Shown here: piece after piece, positions 52,389-63,304 of the stretch
How the letters are laid out: each line of letters opens with the position of its first letter
Position numbering within the stretch: position 1 is the first letter of the stretch
Assembly: GCF_013215705.1 (NCBI RefSeq)
Contig: NZ_JABSQR010000008.1
Coordinates: forward strand, 1 to 64,000
Source: Moritella sp.
Lineage (GTDB): Bacteria > Pseudomonadota > Gammaproteobacteria > Enterobacterales > Moritellaceae
Reading direction: 5' to 3'
DNA length: 64,000 nt
Notes under the pieces: generated by a model
Told to the model about the DNA's origin: nothing
The model's input: the letters and a program-made list of their open reading frames with translations, nothing else
Databases searched by the model: none
Translations under genes and position numbers: made by a program

Positions 52389-55300
52389 CTAACTTGCTGG
52401 TTTTTCTTCACAAGTTGTCTTAGCACATGCAATCGCATATTGTTTATCACTTTCTTCTAATTCTTCATCTTCAACGAAAATCGGTAATGGTTTGTGCTCC
52501 GTCGCAAGGAATGAATAAATTACAGGTAAGATGAATAGGGTAAACAGCGTACCGATTGCAAGACCAGATACGATCACAATACCAATACTAAAGCGCTGTT
52601 CAGCACCCGCACCAGTTGCATACATTAACGGGATAAGACCCGCAATCATTGCTGCTGTTGTCATTAGGATTGGACGTAAACGTACTTTAGCCGCTTCAAT
52701 AACAGCATCTGTTCGGTTCTTACCATTATGTAGCTGTTCTTCTTTTGCTACTTCACAGATCAAGATACCGTGTTTAGTAATCAAACCGACAAGGGTAATC
52801 AAACCAACCTGAGAATAGATATTCATGGTTGATAGCCCCCAAGCAAGAGAAACCAATGCGCCTGATATTGCTAACGGCACTGAAACCATGATAACTAAAG
52901 GATCTCGTGCTGATTCAAACTGAATCGCAAGTACGAGGTAAATGATTGCTAGTGCTAGTGCAAAAGTCATATACAAGGCACTACCTTCCGTTACAAACTG
53001 ACGTGATTCACCCATAAAGTCATAACGATAACCTTTTGGCAGCATAGATGACGCTGTGTTTTCGAACCATGAAATTGCATCACCCATAGCAACACCTGGA
53101 CTAGGCACTGCTCCAATTGTTGCTGAGTTTAGCTGGTTGAAGTGAGGAAGTGAGCGTGGTTCAGCAACAACATCAATGCTGATTAAGCTGCCTAGTGGAA
53201 CGGCGCGGCCATCAGCAGCCCGTACGTAGTAGCTGTTCATTGATTCTGGATTTAAGCGATATTTACGTTCAACTTGAGGAATAACCTCGTATGAACGACC
53301 ATTTAAATCGATACGGTTAACATAACCATCAGACATCATCGTACTTAGCGTAATACCAATGTCTTGCATGGTAATACCGTAAGCACCGGCTTTGTCTTTA
53401 TCGATATTAATCTTCATCGTCGCTGAATCGAAGTTCAGATCTAAATCAGAATAAACAAATAAAGGGTTTGCTTGTACTGCAGTCAATACATCACTTGCTA
53501 CTTGGAATAAACTTTCAAAGCTATTCGGGGTAGTAATAACAAATTGCACTGGTAACCCAGAACCCGCACCTGGCAACTCAGGCATTTGGAAAGCAATAAC
53601 TGACATTCCCGGTACATCTTTAACTAAGCCCGTTACACGTTTAACTATTTCAGCTTGACTTGCTTCACGTTCACTCCAAGGCACCATAGATGCAATACCA
53701 AGTGCTTGGTTTGAGCTCGGCACTCCAGAGAAAATCTGTGCGTAGGCTATTTCAGGTTGCTCGTTTAGTTTTTCGTTAACTTCATTCATTGAATTTTGAA
53801 TGTAATCCAAGTTCGCATTTGATGGTGCAGTACCCAACATCATCATTACGCCTTTATCTTCAGACGGTGCAAGTTCACTTGGAATAAATTTAAACAACAT
53901 AGGTAAAGCAGCAAATACGATAATTGAAAATGCGATCATGACAGAGCGTTTTTGCATTACTGCACTGATCATTTTTTCATAGGTATTAGTCATACGATCA
54001 AGGAAACCATGAACTATTTGTTCAAACTTGCTTGGTTTCGCATTGGCTACTAAGATTTTAGAACACATCATCGGCGACAATGTGAGTGCTAAAATACCCG
54101 AAATTAATACTGCACCCGCTAGAGTAAGGGCAAATTCTTTAAATAACGCACCCGTGATACCACCCATTAACGCGATCGGCGCATATACCGCACCCAGTGT
54201 TATTGTCATTGCAATAACTGGCACTGCGATTTCACGTGTACCAATAACAGCGGCACGGAAGGGCGATTCACCGAGTTTAATGTGCCGATCAATATTCTCT
54301 AATACAACAATCGCGTCATCTACCACCAGACCAATTGCCAGTACCATTGCCAGTAGTGTCATTAAGTTCCACGAGAAACCAAATGACTGCATAATCATCG
54401 CGACACCAATCAGTGACAGTGGGATAGTGACGATAGGAATGATGACGGCACGGAATGAACCAAGGAATAAAGTAATGACCACGATCACGATAAGCGCTGC
54501 TTCTATAATCGTTTTAATTACTTCTTTAATCGATTCATTAATTGCAACTGTCGAGTCATACATCACGTTCATGTGGATGTTTGTCGGCAAGTTACGTTCA
54601 AGTTCGGGTAATATCGCTAATACATCAGCAGCAATGGTGATTGGGTTTGCTGTTGGCGCGGCATTAACGGCGGCAACAACGGCTTCTTTACCATTTGCGG
54701 ATGCACGATATACGTCGTGGCTCTTTTCTAGCGTGACTTTAGCAATATCACCCAAACGGATAACTTGGCCTTTGTCAGTAGAAACAACAAGACGCTCAAG
54801 ATCTGCAGTACCTGATACTTGCGTATTGGCATTACCATTATAAAGAACGAATTCACCAATCGCTTGACCTGTTGCAGACTGATAGTTATTACTATTCAAT
54901 ACACCCATAATTTCGGTTGCGGTCAGATCATATGCAGCCATTTTTAATGGATCGAGCCAAACACGTAGTGCGTATTTAATACCACCATACATGTCAACTT
55001 TAGATACACCACTAATGGTAAATAGCTGTGGATTGATCACACGGTCAAGATAATCGGTTACCTGACTTGAAGATAGTTCATCACTGCTAAAGGCAATATA
55101 CATTACCGCAGTCGTTGAACCCGTAGACATAGTTACGGTTGGATCTTCAGATTCTTTTGGTAATAGTGAACGAACTGAGTTCGTTTTAGCCAAAATATCA
55201 GATAATGCCGCATTGGGATCGGTATTAAGTTTCATCGTGATGGTAATCGTTGATTTACCTAATACACTCGATGAAGTCATAAAGTCGATATTATCGGCTT

Positions 55301-55517
55301 GGGCAACCGCTTGTTCTAAGGGCTGAGTAATAAAGCCTTGGATCAAATCGGCACTGGCACCGTAGTAGCCAGTAGATACGGTAACAACCGTATTGGTCAT
55401 GTCAGGGTATTCTCGAACCTGCATTTTGAAAATTGCTTGTACACCAAGCAATGCAATCAAAAAGCTGATAGATACCGCTAGAACAGGACGCTTAATAAAA
55501 ATATCAGTAAAGCGCAT
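52389..55517 (-). CDS. RND (HAE1) efflux transporter, inner-membrane permease
   Basis: This 1042-aa proton-driven drug exporter is of AcrB/MexB size. It has twelve membrane segments and two large periplasmic loops. VLAIGLVVDDAIVVLENIDR holds the paired Asp of TM4 essential for proton relay. AGAVLISGILALTLSPMMCS and the start MRFTDIFIKRPVLAVSISFL are family blocks. It is the second gene of a two-gene operon with the adaptor 11 bp upstream. No outer-membrane channel is encoded here. Its sequence looks nearer to Vibrio-type pumps than to AcrB proper, but I will not name a paralog. Confidence 0.9.
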   Translation of the reverse strand: MRFTDIFIKRPVLAVSISFLIALLGVQAIFKMQVREYPDMTNTVVTVSTGYYGASADLIQGFITQPLEQAVAQADNIDFMTSSSVLGKSTITITMKLNTDPNAALSDILAKTNSVRSLLPKESEDPTVTMSTGSTTAVMYIAFSSDELSSSQVTDYLDRVINPQLFTISGVSKVDMYGGIKYALRVWLDPLKMAAYDLTATEIMGVLNSNNYQSATGQAIGEFVLYNGNANTQVSGTADLERLVVSTDKGQVIRLGDIAKVTLEKSHDVYRASANGKEAVVAAVNAAPTANPITIAADVLAILPELERNLPTNIHMNVMYDSTVAINESIKEVIKTIIEAALIVIVVITLFLGSFRAVIIPIVTIPLSLIGVAMIMQSFGFSWNLMTLLAMVLAIGLVVDDAIVVLENIDRHIKLGESPFRAAVIGTREIAVPVIAMTITLGAVYAPIALMGGITGALFKEFALTLAGAVLISGILALTLSPMMCSKILVANAKPSKFEQIVHGFLDRMTNTYEKMISAVMQKRSVMIAFSIIVFAALPMLFKFIPSELAPSEDKGVMMMLGTAPSNANLDYIQNSMNEVNEKLNEQPEIAYAQIFSGVPSSNQALGIASMVPWSEREASQAEIVKRVTGLVKDVPGMSVIAFQMPELPGAGSGLPVQFVITTPNSFESLFQVASDVLTAVQANPLFVYSDLDLNFDSATMKINIDKDKAGAYGITMQDIGITLSTMMSDGYVNRIDLNGRSYEVIPQVERKYRLNPESMNSYYVRAADGRAVPLGSLISIDVVAEPRSLPHFNQLNSATIGAVPSPGVAMGDAISWFENTASSMLPKGYRYDFMGESRQFVTEGSALYMTFALALAIIYLVLAIQFESARDPLVIMVSVPLAISGALVSLAWGLSTMNIYSQVGLITLVGLITKHGILICEVAKEEQLHNGKNRTDAVIEAAKVRLRPILMTTAAMIAGLIPLMYATGAGAEQRFSIGIVIVSGLAIGTLFTLFILPVIYSFLATEHKPLPIFVEDEELEESDKQYAIACAKTTCEEKPAS

Positions 55518-55528
55518 GTATCCTCCGA

Positions 55529-56638
55529 TTAAAGCATTGGTGTTTCAGCAGGTACTTTCAGGGTATCGTTTTCAATAACGCGTATTTTAGCGTGATTACT
55601 TAAACGAACTTGGCCTGATGTAACTACTTTATCACCCACTTTAACACCTTCTAAAATATGAGCGATTGCATCAATACGCTCGCCCACTTTAACAACAGAT
55701 TGTGTTACACGTAGATCGCCATTTTCATCTTCACTAACAAGGTAAATATTGTCACCGTAAAGCGTAAATGTAATTGCTGTTTGTGGAACAGTAATTTGAT
55801 CTTTGATTGTTGGTAGGATCACATTAGCACGTGCAAACATACCTGAACGTAGTTGTGATTCGTTATTTGGAATATCTGCTTGGATTTGAATCAAACCACT
55901 TTGGTAGTTGACCGCAGGCTCGATGGCACTAATTTTACCGTTGAATGCTGTTTCAGGGTAAGCGTCAACAAAAATTTCAACTTCTTGACCTAAATAAACT
56001 TTAGAGATTTGTGTTTGTGGCACGGTGAAACGTAAACGCATTACACTGGTATCTTCCAAACGAACAATCGCTGTACCAGCAGATAAATACTCACCTAAAA
56101 ATACGTTACGTAAACCAATTTCACCATCGAATGGTGCGGTGATGTTACGACGAGCAATTGTTGCTTTTTGGCTTTCGATATCAGCAAGTAACGAAGAGTA
56201 AGATGCTTCTGATTCATCTAATGCTTCTTTTGATACGGCGTTCTTTTTATAAAGCGCTTCGTATCGTAAGAATTTAGACTTCGCGGCATTTAGTTTTGCT
56301 TGCGAGCTTTTCAGATTTGCTCTTTCAACGTCAGAATCTAGGCTTACTAATAGTTGGCCTTTCTTTACCTTAGTACCAGAATCAAAAGTGATGCTATCAA
56401 TTTTACCCGCTACTTCATTGGCAATATTGACACCTTGATTAGGTTCGATGAAACCAATCGCTTGAATTGTTGGTATCCAATCAGATGTCTTAGTATCGAC
56501 AACGGTCACTGGAAATTCCGGCTCCGGTCTGTTAGCCATATATTCGGCAATACCTTTTTGTTTCATAAGGTTCATACCAATGACACTACCAAATAAGGCT
56601 AGTGCGATTAGTAACATGGCAAAGGTCCACTTTTTCAT
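55529..56638 (-). CDS. RND efflux periplasmic adaptor (membrane fusion protein)
   Basis: This 369-aa protein has an N-terminal membrane anchor, MLLIALALFGSVIGMNLM. The lipoyl half-motifs (GFIEPNQGVNIANEVAGKID and KGQLLVSLDSD) flank a coiled-coil hairpin (about 100-165). The second half is ITAPFDGEIGLRNVFLGEYL, then beta-barrel and membrane-proximal domains. There is no lipobox, so it is anchored by its membrane segment. It bridges the permease to an outer-membrane channel encoded elsewhere. Confidence 0.9.
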   Translation of the reverse strand: MKKWTFAMLLIALALFGSVIGMNLMKQKGIAEYMANRPEPEFPVTVVDTKTSDWIPTIQAIGFIEPNQGVNIANEVAGKIDSITFDSGTKVKKGQLLVSLDSDVERANLKSSQAKLNAAKSKFLRYEALYKKNAVSKEALDESEASYSSLLADIESQKATIARRNITAPFDGEIGLRNVFLGEYLSAGTAIVRLEDTSVMRLRFTVPQTQISKVYLGQEVEIFVDAYPETAFNGKISAIEPAVNYQSGLIQIQADIPNNESQLRSGMFARANVILPTIKDQITVPQTAITFTLYGDNIYLVSEDENGDLRVTQSVVKVGERIDAIAHILEGVKVGDKVVTSGQVRLSNHAKIRVIENDTLKVPAETPML

Positions 56639-56640
56639 TA

Positions 56641-56945
56641 TTTGATAAACTCCGAGATTTATATACAGTTATATAAAAGTTATATAAGTTCTGAGGTGAG
56701 ACTAAGCTTGTCAATAAATACTGATTAAAGCTCATTCTGATGATGTATTTGTTCTACTCATTCTAGATGTTAACGGGTCCCAATCAAGTCTTTTATAGAC
56801 TAAAAGTGCTTATTTACGTATATTTACCAAATAGGTAGTTTTAGTAGTTTTTTCTGTTGACAATACCTCTGAAAGAGTGACAGCCAACTGCTTTTTTTTT
56901 AAACTTTTGTGACTATTTTTCAAGCTTTTGTGACTTAGGAATACT
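56641..56945. other. noncoding stretch between the efflux operon and radD
   Basis: It holds the efflux promoter region, with AT-rich repeats GTTATATAA near 56669-56690. An 11-bp direct repeat CTTTTGTGACT occurs at 56904-56914 and 56925-56935 with a 21-nt period. I see no gene; a short minus-strand frame from 57052 is a shadow of radD. Confidence 0.5.
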
Positions 56946-58661
56946 TTATTGCTGATTGGCTTTTCGGTAATTTCCTTTGTAGTCAAATATACGATGTTCA
57001 ATTTTCCAGAAGTATTTTTCTTTTTTTGCAATGATAAAATCCGGCGCGACAAAGCTTTGAATTTGGGCTGTTATTTGCTCGGCAGTGGTCGCGCTAATCG
57101 GTGACCCTGTGACTGTTCTAGAAAATATACTGAAAAATCGTTGGCGTTGTTTTTTATTACTGAAATAGAAGGTCTCTTTGACAACATCACCATCTTCATC
57201 ATGGTAATTTATTTTTATTTTATCGCCATCAGCTAGCGCTGAAATACCTGAACAACGTAACACTTTACGGTCTTTAAGTTGCAGCGCTTTTTTCAATTGA
57301 TTATCAGGGTCGATCAAATCGACATGGCATTGTTGGCACTCGCGAGCGGCAATATCATTTTCAGCATTACATTGTGGGCATTGCTTGTATTTGAAACGGT
57401 AGTTGCATTGTTCTTCACTGCCGTTATTGAGTTCGATTAAACCTTGGCAGCGGCGGCCGTAATGTTCGATGATGTCACCATCTGCATCCGTGATCCCCCA
57501 AAACAGATTGGCAAAATCACAACTTGGGCAGGGGACTTGTACTAAATCACTATTACTGTTTGGTTTGGTTGAGCCGATTTCAGGTTGGTATAAATCAAAT
57601 CCATTACCGGCGTAGTCAATGATTAAACAATCGGTTTTTCCTTCTGCGAGACGTAATCCTCGACCTGCGATTTGTTGATATAAACTCACCGAGTCGGTGC
57701 GGCGTAAAATGGCAATAACATCGACATGTGGCGCATCAAATCCAGTGGTTAATACGGATACATTGACCAGATATTTGACTTCTTTGGCTTTGAATTGGCG
57801 GATCAGTTCATCACGTTCTTTAATGGCGGTTTTACCTGTGATGATAGCGGTTTGTTCGTCTGGCAATAGTTTAAATATTTCTTGAGCATGTTTAATACTG
57901 GCGGCAAAGATCATGATGCCTTGACGATTGGCGGCAAGTTCGATTAATTGTTTGCAGATAGCTTGTGTCACGCGCGGGCTTTTCGCTAGAAATTGATCGA
58001 GCTGTACTTCATTGTATTCCCGTGGCAAGTCGTCAAACTGATAACGCGCAACTGGTGCATCAATCACTGCGGGAGTGGTTAAGAATCCTTTTTGTACCAG
58101 ATAGCGTAAAGGAAGTTCGAATATGCAGCTATCAAAGGGGGTCTCATCTTCTGTTCTTACATAGCCTTGATAGTGTTTTTTATATATCCAGCCTTTATCT
58201 AAACGGTAAGGGGTTGCTGTAAGGCCTAGTACTTTCAGTTTTGGGTTGGTCTTTTGCAAATGACGAATGACTTTTTGATATTGGCTATCTTCACTCAAAC
58301 TAACGCGGTGGCATTCATCAATAATCAGCAAGGAGTAAAAGCCGTCAAACTTATCAAGATTTCGGCTTAATGATTGAACACTGGCGAACGTTGTTTTGAA
58401 ACCGTCTTGTTTCTTGCCTAACCCGGCGGCAAAGATACCGGCTTGGAAACCATTATATTCAAATTTGCTGTGATTTTGTTCAACCAGTTCTTTTACATGG
58501 GCAAGGATAAGGACAGGGTGTCGTGCTAGACGGGCTAATTCAGCCAATACGTGACTTTTACCTGCACCCGTTGGCAGTGTAATGATTGCTGGTTGATCCG
58601 ATTTTCTAAAGTGAGCTAAAGCAGCGTCGACAGCTGCTTGTTGGTAATCGCGAAGAGGCAT
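56946..58661 (-). CDS. radD: ATP-dependent helicase RadD (YejH)
   Basis: This 571-aa SF2 helicase for DNA repair, near the 586 of E. coli RadD, starts MPLRDYQQAAVDAALAHF. Motif I is TLPTGAGKSHVL, the DEAH-like box is IDECHR, and motif III is LGLTATPYRLDKG. The C-domain has VSVLTTGFDAP and QIAGRGLRL. Zinc-ribbon cysteines lie at CPSC, CNYRFKYKQCPQC and CQQC. RadD processes strand-break or crossover intermediates with SSB. Monocistronic. Confidence 0.88.
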   Translation of the reverse strand: MPLRDYQQAAVDAALAHFRKSDQPAIITLPTGAGKSHVLAELARLARHPVLILAHVKELVEQNHSKFEYNGFQAGIFAAGLGKKQDGFKTTFASVQSLSRNLDKFDGFYSLLIIDECHRVSLSEDSQYQKVIRHLQKTNPKLKVLGLTATPYRLDKGWIYKKHYQGYVRTEDETPFDSCIFELPLRYLVQKGFLTTPAVIDAPVARYQFDDLPREYNEVQLDQFLAKSPRVTQAICKQLIELAANRQGIMIFAASIKHAQEIFKLLPDEQTAIITGKTAIKERDELIRQFKAKEVKYLVNVSVLTTGFDAPHVDVIAILRRTDSVSLYQQIAGRGLRLAEGKTDCLIIDYAGNGFDLYQPEIGSTKPNSNSDLVQVPCPSCDFANLFWGITDADGDIIEHYGRRCQGLIELNNGSEEQCNYRFKYKQCPQCNAENDIAARECQQCHVDLIDPDNQLKKALQLKDRKVLRCSGISALADGDKIKINYHDEDGDVVKETFYFSNKKQRQRFFSIFSRTVTGSPISATTAEQITAQIQSFVAPDFIIAKKEKYFWKIEHRIFDYKGNYRKANQQ

Positions 58662-58861
58662 ATCAGATTTGTCATTGTTAGGTTATTACATTAAGTGGGA
58701 TACAGTATAACGCAAAGATCAATATGATTGATCGAAAATTCATAGTGTTAATAGCTTGTTCGGAAATTGATAAAGTATTGTGCTATTTTTGAGGTGGGTC
58801 TTAACGTATTGTTAATGTATACGCGTATAGTAAGACTTAAACAAGTATTTAGGAGTAATTG

Positions 58862-60076
58862 ATGATCCCCCAAGCTTTCATTTATGACGCAATTCGAACG
58901 CCGCGAGGTTTAGGCAAACCCAGCGGTGCTTTGCATGAAGTGAAACCCGTTAATCTATTGGCAGATTTACTTAACCATTTACAAGCTCGACATGGCTTTG
59001 ATACTGACGCGGTGGATGACATCGTATTGGGTTGTGTTACGCCTATTGGAGAGCAAGGGGCTAATATTGCTAAAACAGCGGCGTTAGTTGCGGGTTGGAA
59101 AGACAATGTAGCTGGGGTAAGTTTAAATCGATTTTGTGCATCAGGGCTAGAGTCAGTCAATATAGCTGCGATGAAAATACGCTCTGGTTGGGAGCACCTT
59201 GTTATCGCTGGAGGTGTTGAATCGATGTCGCGGGTGAAAATGGGCCGTGATGGTGGTGCCTGGTCAATGGATCCTGAAACTAGTTTAGCGACTGATTATA
59301 TGCCGCAAGGTATTGGTGCGGATTTAATTGCCACACTCGATGGTTATAGTCGTGAAGATGTAGATACTTTTGCAGCGCGTTCCCATCGACGTGCCGCAGC
59401 GGCTTGGCAACGTGGTGCATTCAATAAATCTGTTGTGCCAGTACGCGATCGCAACGGCATGTTATTACTTGATAAAGATCAGCTTGTTCGCCCTGATTGC
59501 TCTGTTAGTTCATTAGCCAAACTTAATCCTGCTTTTGCTCGCCTTGGTCAAACTGCGTTTGATAGCGTCGCTAAACGTCGTTATCCACAAGTTGGACAAA
59601 TTCAACATGTCCATACTCCGGGTAACGCGTCTGGGATTGTCGATGGCGCAGCATTGGTGTTAGTGGGCAGTGCTGAAGCTGGTGTGAAGTGGGGTTTAAA
59701 ACCCAGAGCAAGAATCGTTGCTACTGCTGTGGTTGGTGCCGATCCTACCATTATGTTGACTGGGCCTGTACCAGCCACCAAAAAAGCATTAGCAGTGGCA
59801 GGGTTAACCATAGCCGATATTGATTTGTTTGAAGTTAATGAAGCGTTTGCTGCTGTTGTGATGCGTTTTATGAGCGAACTTAATGTCTCGCCTGAGATTG
59901 TCAATGTTAATGGTGGTTCTATTGCCATGGGTCATCCACTCGGTGCAACGGGTGCAATTATCTTAGGGACATTGTTAGATGAATTAGAAACGCGTAATTT
60001 GAAACGTGGTCTTGTAACCTTGTGTGTAGGTGGAGGCATGGGGATCGCAACAATTATTGAACGTGTAGAGGGATAA
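58862..60076 (+). CDS. acetyl-CoA C-acyltransferase (thiolase)
   Basis: This 404-aa thiolase starts at ATG 58862, after AGGAG. The nucleophilic cysteine is in [10 protein letters not shown] near residue 92. [16 protein letters not shown] provides the catalytic histidine and LCVGGGMG the second cysteine. It cleaves 3-ketoacyl-CoA with CoA. It forms an operon with the multifunctional enzyme 3 bp downstream. The pair parallels fadIJ or fadBA with thiolase first; I cannot say which subgroup. Confidence 0.88.
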   Translation: MIPQAFIYDAIRTPRGLGKPSGALHEVKPVNLLADLLNHLQARHGFDTDAVDDIVLGCVTPIGEQGANIAKTAALVAGWKDNVAGVSLNRFCASGLESVNIAAMKIRSGWEHLVIAGGVESMSRVKMGRDGGAWSMDPETSLATDYMPQGIGADLIATLDGYSREDVDTFAARSHRRAAAAWQRGAFNKSVVPVRDRNGMLLLDKDQLVRPDCSVSSLAKLNPAFARLGQTAFDSVAKRRYPQVGQIQHVHTPGNASGIVDGAALVLVGSAEAGVKWGLKPRARIVATAVVGADPTIMLTGPVPATKKALAVAGLTIADIDLFEVNEAFAAVVMRFMSELNVSPEIVNVNGGSIAMGHPLGATGAIILGTLLDELETRNLKRGLVTLCVGGGMGIATIIERVEG

Positions 60077-60079
60077 AGT

Positions 60080-62176
60080 ATGTCATCAATCCGTTTAGAG
60101 CTAGACGATGCAGGAATAATGCATTTTATCTTTGATAAACCTGCGTCAAAGGTGAATTTACTTGATAGCAGTTTTATTGATGACTATGTCACGACTGTTA
60201 ACAAGCTCAAGCAGATGACGTTTACCGGTGTTATTTTTCGGTCTGCGAAAACCAGTTTTTTTGCTGGTGGTGATATCACCGAACTGAGTCATAGTGCTGA
60301 ACAAGGCATTGAGGAAAGCTTCCAGTTATTGTCTTCGCTTAAAGATGCGATGCGTTGGCTAGAAACGTGTGGAAAACCTGTTGTGGCTTGTATTAATGGT
60401 GCAGCACTTGGCAGTGGCTGGGAGTTAGCATTAGCCTGTCATTATCGCATAGCGCTGGTGAAACATGTGCTATTAGGCTTACCTGAAGTAACGTTAGGTT
60501 TAATACCTGGTGTCGGTGGTGTTGTCAGAATGACTCGATTACTCGGCTTGCAAGCGGCAATGCCTTATCTACTTAAAGGTAAACAATTTGATAGTGAAGA
60601 GGGCTTTAAACTAGGCTTGATAAATCAAACTGCAACATCAAATGTGCAAATGATGGCGCAAGCAACGAATTGGATCTTGTCACAGCAGCATCTGGTTAGC
60701 CAAGATTTTGATATAAAAGGCTATCAGCTACCGGGAGGCAATGTGAGTGATCCTAATGTCGTCAGCATGATTGTCCAAGCGCCTGCTACATTAAAGAAAA
60801 AAACACAAGGTAACCTTCCCGCACCTGAAGCTATCTTATCAGTGATGATTGAATCGACAGAAGTGGATGTTGAAACAGCGTTAAGATTAGAAACACGTTA
60901 TTTTCTTAGTATTATTCGTGGTCAAGTGGCTAAGAATATGATTAATACGTTTTGGCATCAGCATAATGAAATTAAAGCAGGCGCTTCTCGTCCTCTTGCT
61001 CTGCCAGTGAAAAAATTTAGTAAAGTCGGGGTATTAGGCGCAGGTATGATGGGCGCGGGTATTGCTTATGCATTAGCGAGTCATGGTATTACCGTGGTCT
61101 TAAAAGATATTAGTTTGGAAAAGGCGGTCTTTGCTAAGTCATATACAGCGTCGATATTAGCTAACTGTAAATTAGACGATGAAGAAAAATGTGAAATTTT
61201 ACAACGTATTACGCCATCCAAAGAATCAGCAGATTTAATCGGTTGTGATATGGTTATTGAGGCTGTTTTTGAAGACCGTAAGGTTAAGTACCAAGCTATC
61301 ACAGAGATATTGACTACTGTTGGAACTGAGTTGATCATGGCATCAAACACGTCGACATTACCTATCTCAAGTTTAGCCACCGCGTCGACAAAACCTGAAA
61401 ACTTTATTGGGTTACACTTCTTCTCACCGGTAGAAAAAATGCCGCTCGTCGAGATTATTAAAGGCGATAAAACATCATCCGCGACACTGGCAGCAGCTTA
61501 TGACTTAGTCATCCAAATTGGTAAAGTGCCAATTGTGGTTAACGATAGTCGTGGTTTTTTTACCTCGCGAGTTTTTTTTACTTATGTTTCGGAAGGTATG
61601 CGACTGTTAAGTGAGGGCATTCCCGCTGAAGTTATTGAGAATGCCGCTATTCAAGCCGGATTACCAGTAGGACCTTTGGCTATTACTGATGAGGTGAGCC
61701 TATCACTGATTGATAATGTGCGGAATCAAGCCCGATTAGATTTTAAAGCCGAAGGTAAAGTGCTGCTTGATAACCCTGCCGATGCTGTGTTAGATAAGCT
61801 TCTGGCATTAAAACGACGTGGAAAACTAGCGGGCGCAGGCTTCTATGATTACAACGGGCAAGGGCACAAGCAATTATGGGCTGGGTTAGTTGATGTATTT
61901 CCGACCCAAGAGAACTGGGATATAGATACAGTTAAAGACCGCTTGTTGTTTGTGCAATCACTCGAAGCACTTAGAGCCTATGAAGAAGGTGTAGTGACAA
62001 GTACGCGCGATGCTAATATTGGTTCTATTTTGGGGTTAGGTTTTCCTGCTTGGACGGGGGGTGTTTTACAATTCGTAGACCATTATGGTGCGGACAACTT
62101 TAAGCAGCGCGCAGAGCAACTATGTGAGCAGTTTGGGCCGCAATTCACGCCTGTTGCTATTTTATCTGAGTGGTGA
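60080..62176 (+). CDS. 3-hydroxyacyl-CoA dehydrogenase/enoyl-CoA hydratase (FadJ/FadB-like)
   Basis: This 698-aa bifunctional beta-oxidation enzyme has an N-terminal crotonase domain (about 1-200), with INGAALGSGWELALAC and GLPEVTLGLIPGVGG; the latter carries the catalytic Glu. The NAD-binding GVLGAGMMGAGIAYALASHG is near 315. NTSTLPISSL, GLHFFSPVEKMPLVEII with the catalytic His, and a duplicated C-terminal dehydrogenase domain follow. It makes and oxidises 3-hydroxyacyl-CoA for the thiolase before it. Confidence 0.9.
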   Translation: MSSIRLELDDAGIMHFIFDKPASKVNLLDSSFIDDYVTTVNKLKQMTFTGVIFRSAKTSFFAGGDITELSHSAEQGIEESFQLLSSLKDAMRWLETCGKPVVACINGAALGSGWELALACHYRIALVKHVLLGLPEVTLGLIPGVGGVVRMTRLLGLQAAMPYLLKGKQFDSEEGFKLGLINQTATSNVQMMAQATNWILSQQHLVSQDFDIKGYQLPGGNVSDPNVVSMIVQAPATLKKKTQGNLPAPEAILSVMIESTEVDVETALRLETRYFLSIIRGQVAKNMINTFWHQHNEIKAGASRPLALPVKKFSKVGVLGAGMMGAGIAYALASHGITVVLKDISLEKAVFAKSYTASILANCKLDDEEKCEILQRITPSKESADLIGCDMVIEAVFEDRKVKYQAITEILTTVGTELIMASNTSTLPISSLATASTKPENFIGLHFFSPVEKMPLVEIIKGDKTSSATLAAAYDLVIQIGKVPIVVNDSRGFFTSRVFFTYVSEGMRLLSEGIPAEVIENAAIQAGLPVGPLAITDEVSLSLIDNVRNQARLDFKAEGKVLLDNPADAVLDKLLALKRRGKLAGAGFYDYNGQGHKQLWAGLVDVFPTQENWDIDTVKDRLLFVQSLEALRAYEEGVVTSTRDANIGSILGLGFPAWTGGVLQFVDHYGADNFKQRAEQLCEQFGPQFTPVAILSEW

Positions 62177-62300
62177 AACCAGTAATCACTGAAAAACTCA
62201 ATGATGACCGTTCATAAATTAGGCGATAGCCTTTTAAATCAAATTAACTTAATGTTATTATCCTAGGTTCATGTAACGGTTAACTAGGGAATAATAACTA

Positions 62301-63158
62301 GTGAAAGTGCCTCAAAGAATACAACCTCTTGTTGATGACGGGCTTGTTGACGAAGTATTACGTCAGTTAATGAGTGGTAAAGAAGCAACGGTATACGTTG
62401 TGCGTTGTGGTCAGGAGATCCGTTGCGCGAAGGTTTACAAAGACGTAGAGAACCGCAGTTTTAAACAAGCGGTGCAATATCGAGAAGGTCGTAAAGTTCG
62501 TAACAGTCGACGTGCTCGTGCAATGGAAAAAGGCTCTAGCTTTGGGCGTAACGAACAAGAAAAAATATGGCAAAATGCCGAAGTCGATGCGTTGTATCGC
62601 TTAGATAATGCGGGTGTACGCGTTCCTGAGCCTTATGGTTGCTTTGACGGTGTCTTACTCATGGAGTTAGTCACTGATGCTGATGGTTTTGCTGCGCCGC
62701 GTTTAGCGGATGTTCAATTAAGCCCTGAACAGGCTGTAATTGATCATGATAAAGTGATCCATTATGTAAGGTTAATGCTTTGCGATGGACTTATTCATGG
62801 TGATTTATCCGAATTTAATGTGCTTGTTGATGAACATGGACCTGTTATTATTGATTTGCCTCAAGCGGTTGATGCGTCAGCAAACAATAATGCTAAGTGG
62901 ATGCTGGAACGTGATGTTGACAATATGACCCAATATTACGGACAATATGCACCTGAGTTACTTCTAACAAAGTATGCTAAAGAGATGTGGGCTTTATACG
63001 AAGCTGCAGAGCTCACTGTTGACGTTAAATTGACAGGTGAGTTTGTTGAAAGTACGGAATCTGCTGATGTAGAAGGTATTTTAGACGAGATTAATGCAGC
63101 TAGAGAAGAAGAACTTGAACGCTTAGCGAGAATTCAATTTTCGGAAGAAGTTGAATAA
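62301..63158 (+). CDS. RIO1-family serine/threonine protein kinase
   Basis: This 285-aa kinase starts at GTG 62301. SGKEATVYVVRCGQEIRCAK is the RIO1 nucleotide loop with lysine. RSFKQAVQYREGRKVRNSRR is the family hallmark. GLIHGDLSEFNVLV is the catalytic loop with Asp, and VIIDLPQAVD is the metal-binding motif. RIO1 acts in ribosome maturation in eukaryotes and archaea; the bacterial role is little known. The C-terminal 55 residues are acidic and helical. A terminator follows at 63208. Confidence 0.88.
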   Translation: MKVPQRIQPLVDDGLVDEVLRQLMSGKEATVYVVRCGQEIRCAKVYKDVENRSFKQAVQYREGRKVRNSRRARAMEKGSSFGRNEQEKIWQNAEVDALYRLDNAGVRVPEPYGCFDGVLLMELVTDADGFAAPRLADVQLSPEQAVIDHDKVIHYVRLMLCDGLIHGDLSEFNVLVDEHGPVIIDLPQAVDASANNNAKWMLERDVDNMTQYYGQYAPELLLTKYAKEMWALYEAAELTVDVKLTGEFVESTESADVEGILDEINAAREEELERLARIQFSEEVE

Positions 63159-63207
63159 CTAGAATTAGTAAATGTTAGATAAGTCATAATTTGAAGTTAA
63201 ATGATGA

Positions 63208-63244
63208 ACCCCTTAGCGATATTAATTTCTAAGGGGTTTTTTAT
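63208..63244 (+). terminator. intrinsic terminator after the RIO1 kinase gene
   Basis: AACCCCTTAG and CTAAGGGGTT form a 10-bp stem, followed by T6. Confidence 0.85.
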
Positions 63245-63304
63245 AATGTTGAAATGCGGATTTGATTATTATCCATGTTTCTTAATAGCCTATAAATTTA
63301 GGGG

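Noticed and set aside
54028-54843. 271-aa plus-strand frame inside the RND permease gene
   Set aside because: It is antisense to membrane segments of the permease; its Ile/Thr/Ala bias is what the reverse strand of such segments gives.
56810-57052. 80-aa minus-strand frame at the radD 3' end
   Set aside because: It overlaps the zinc-ribbon end of radD in another frame and has Lys/Thr-rich low-complexity content.
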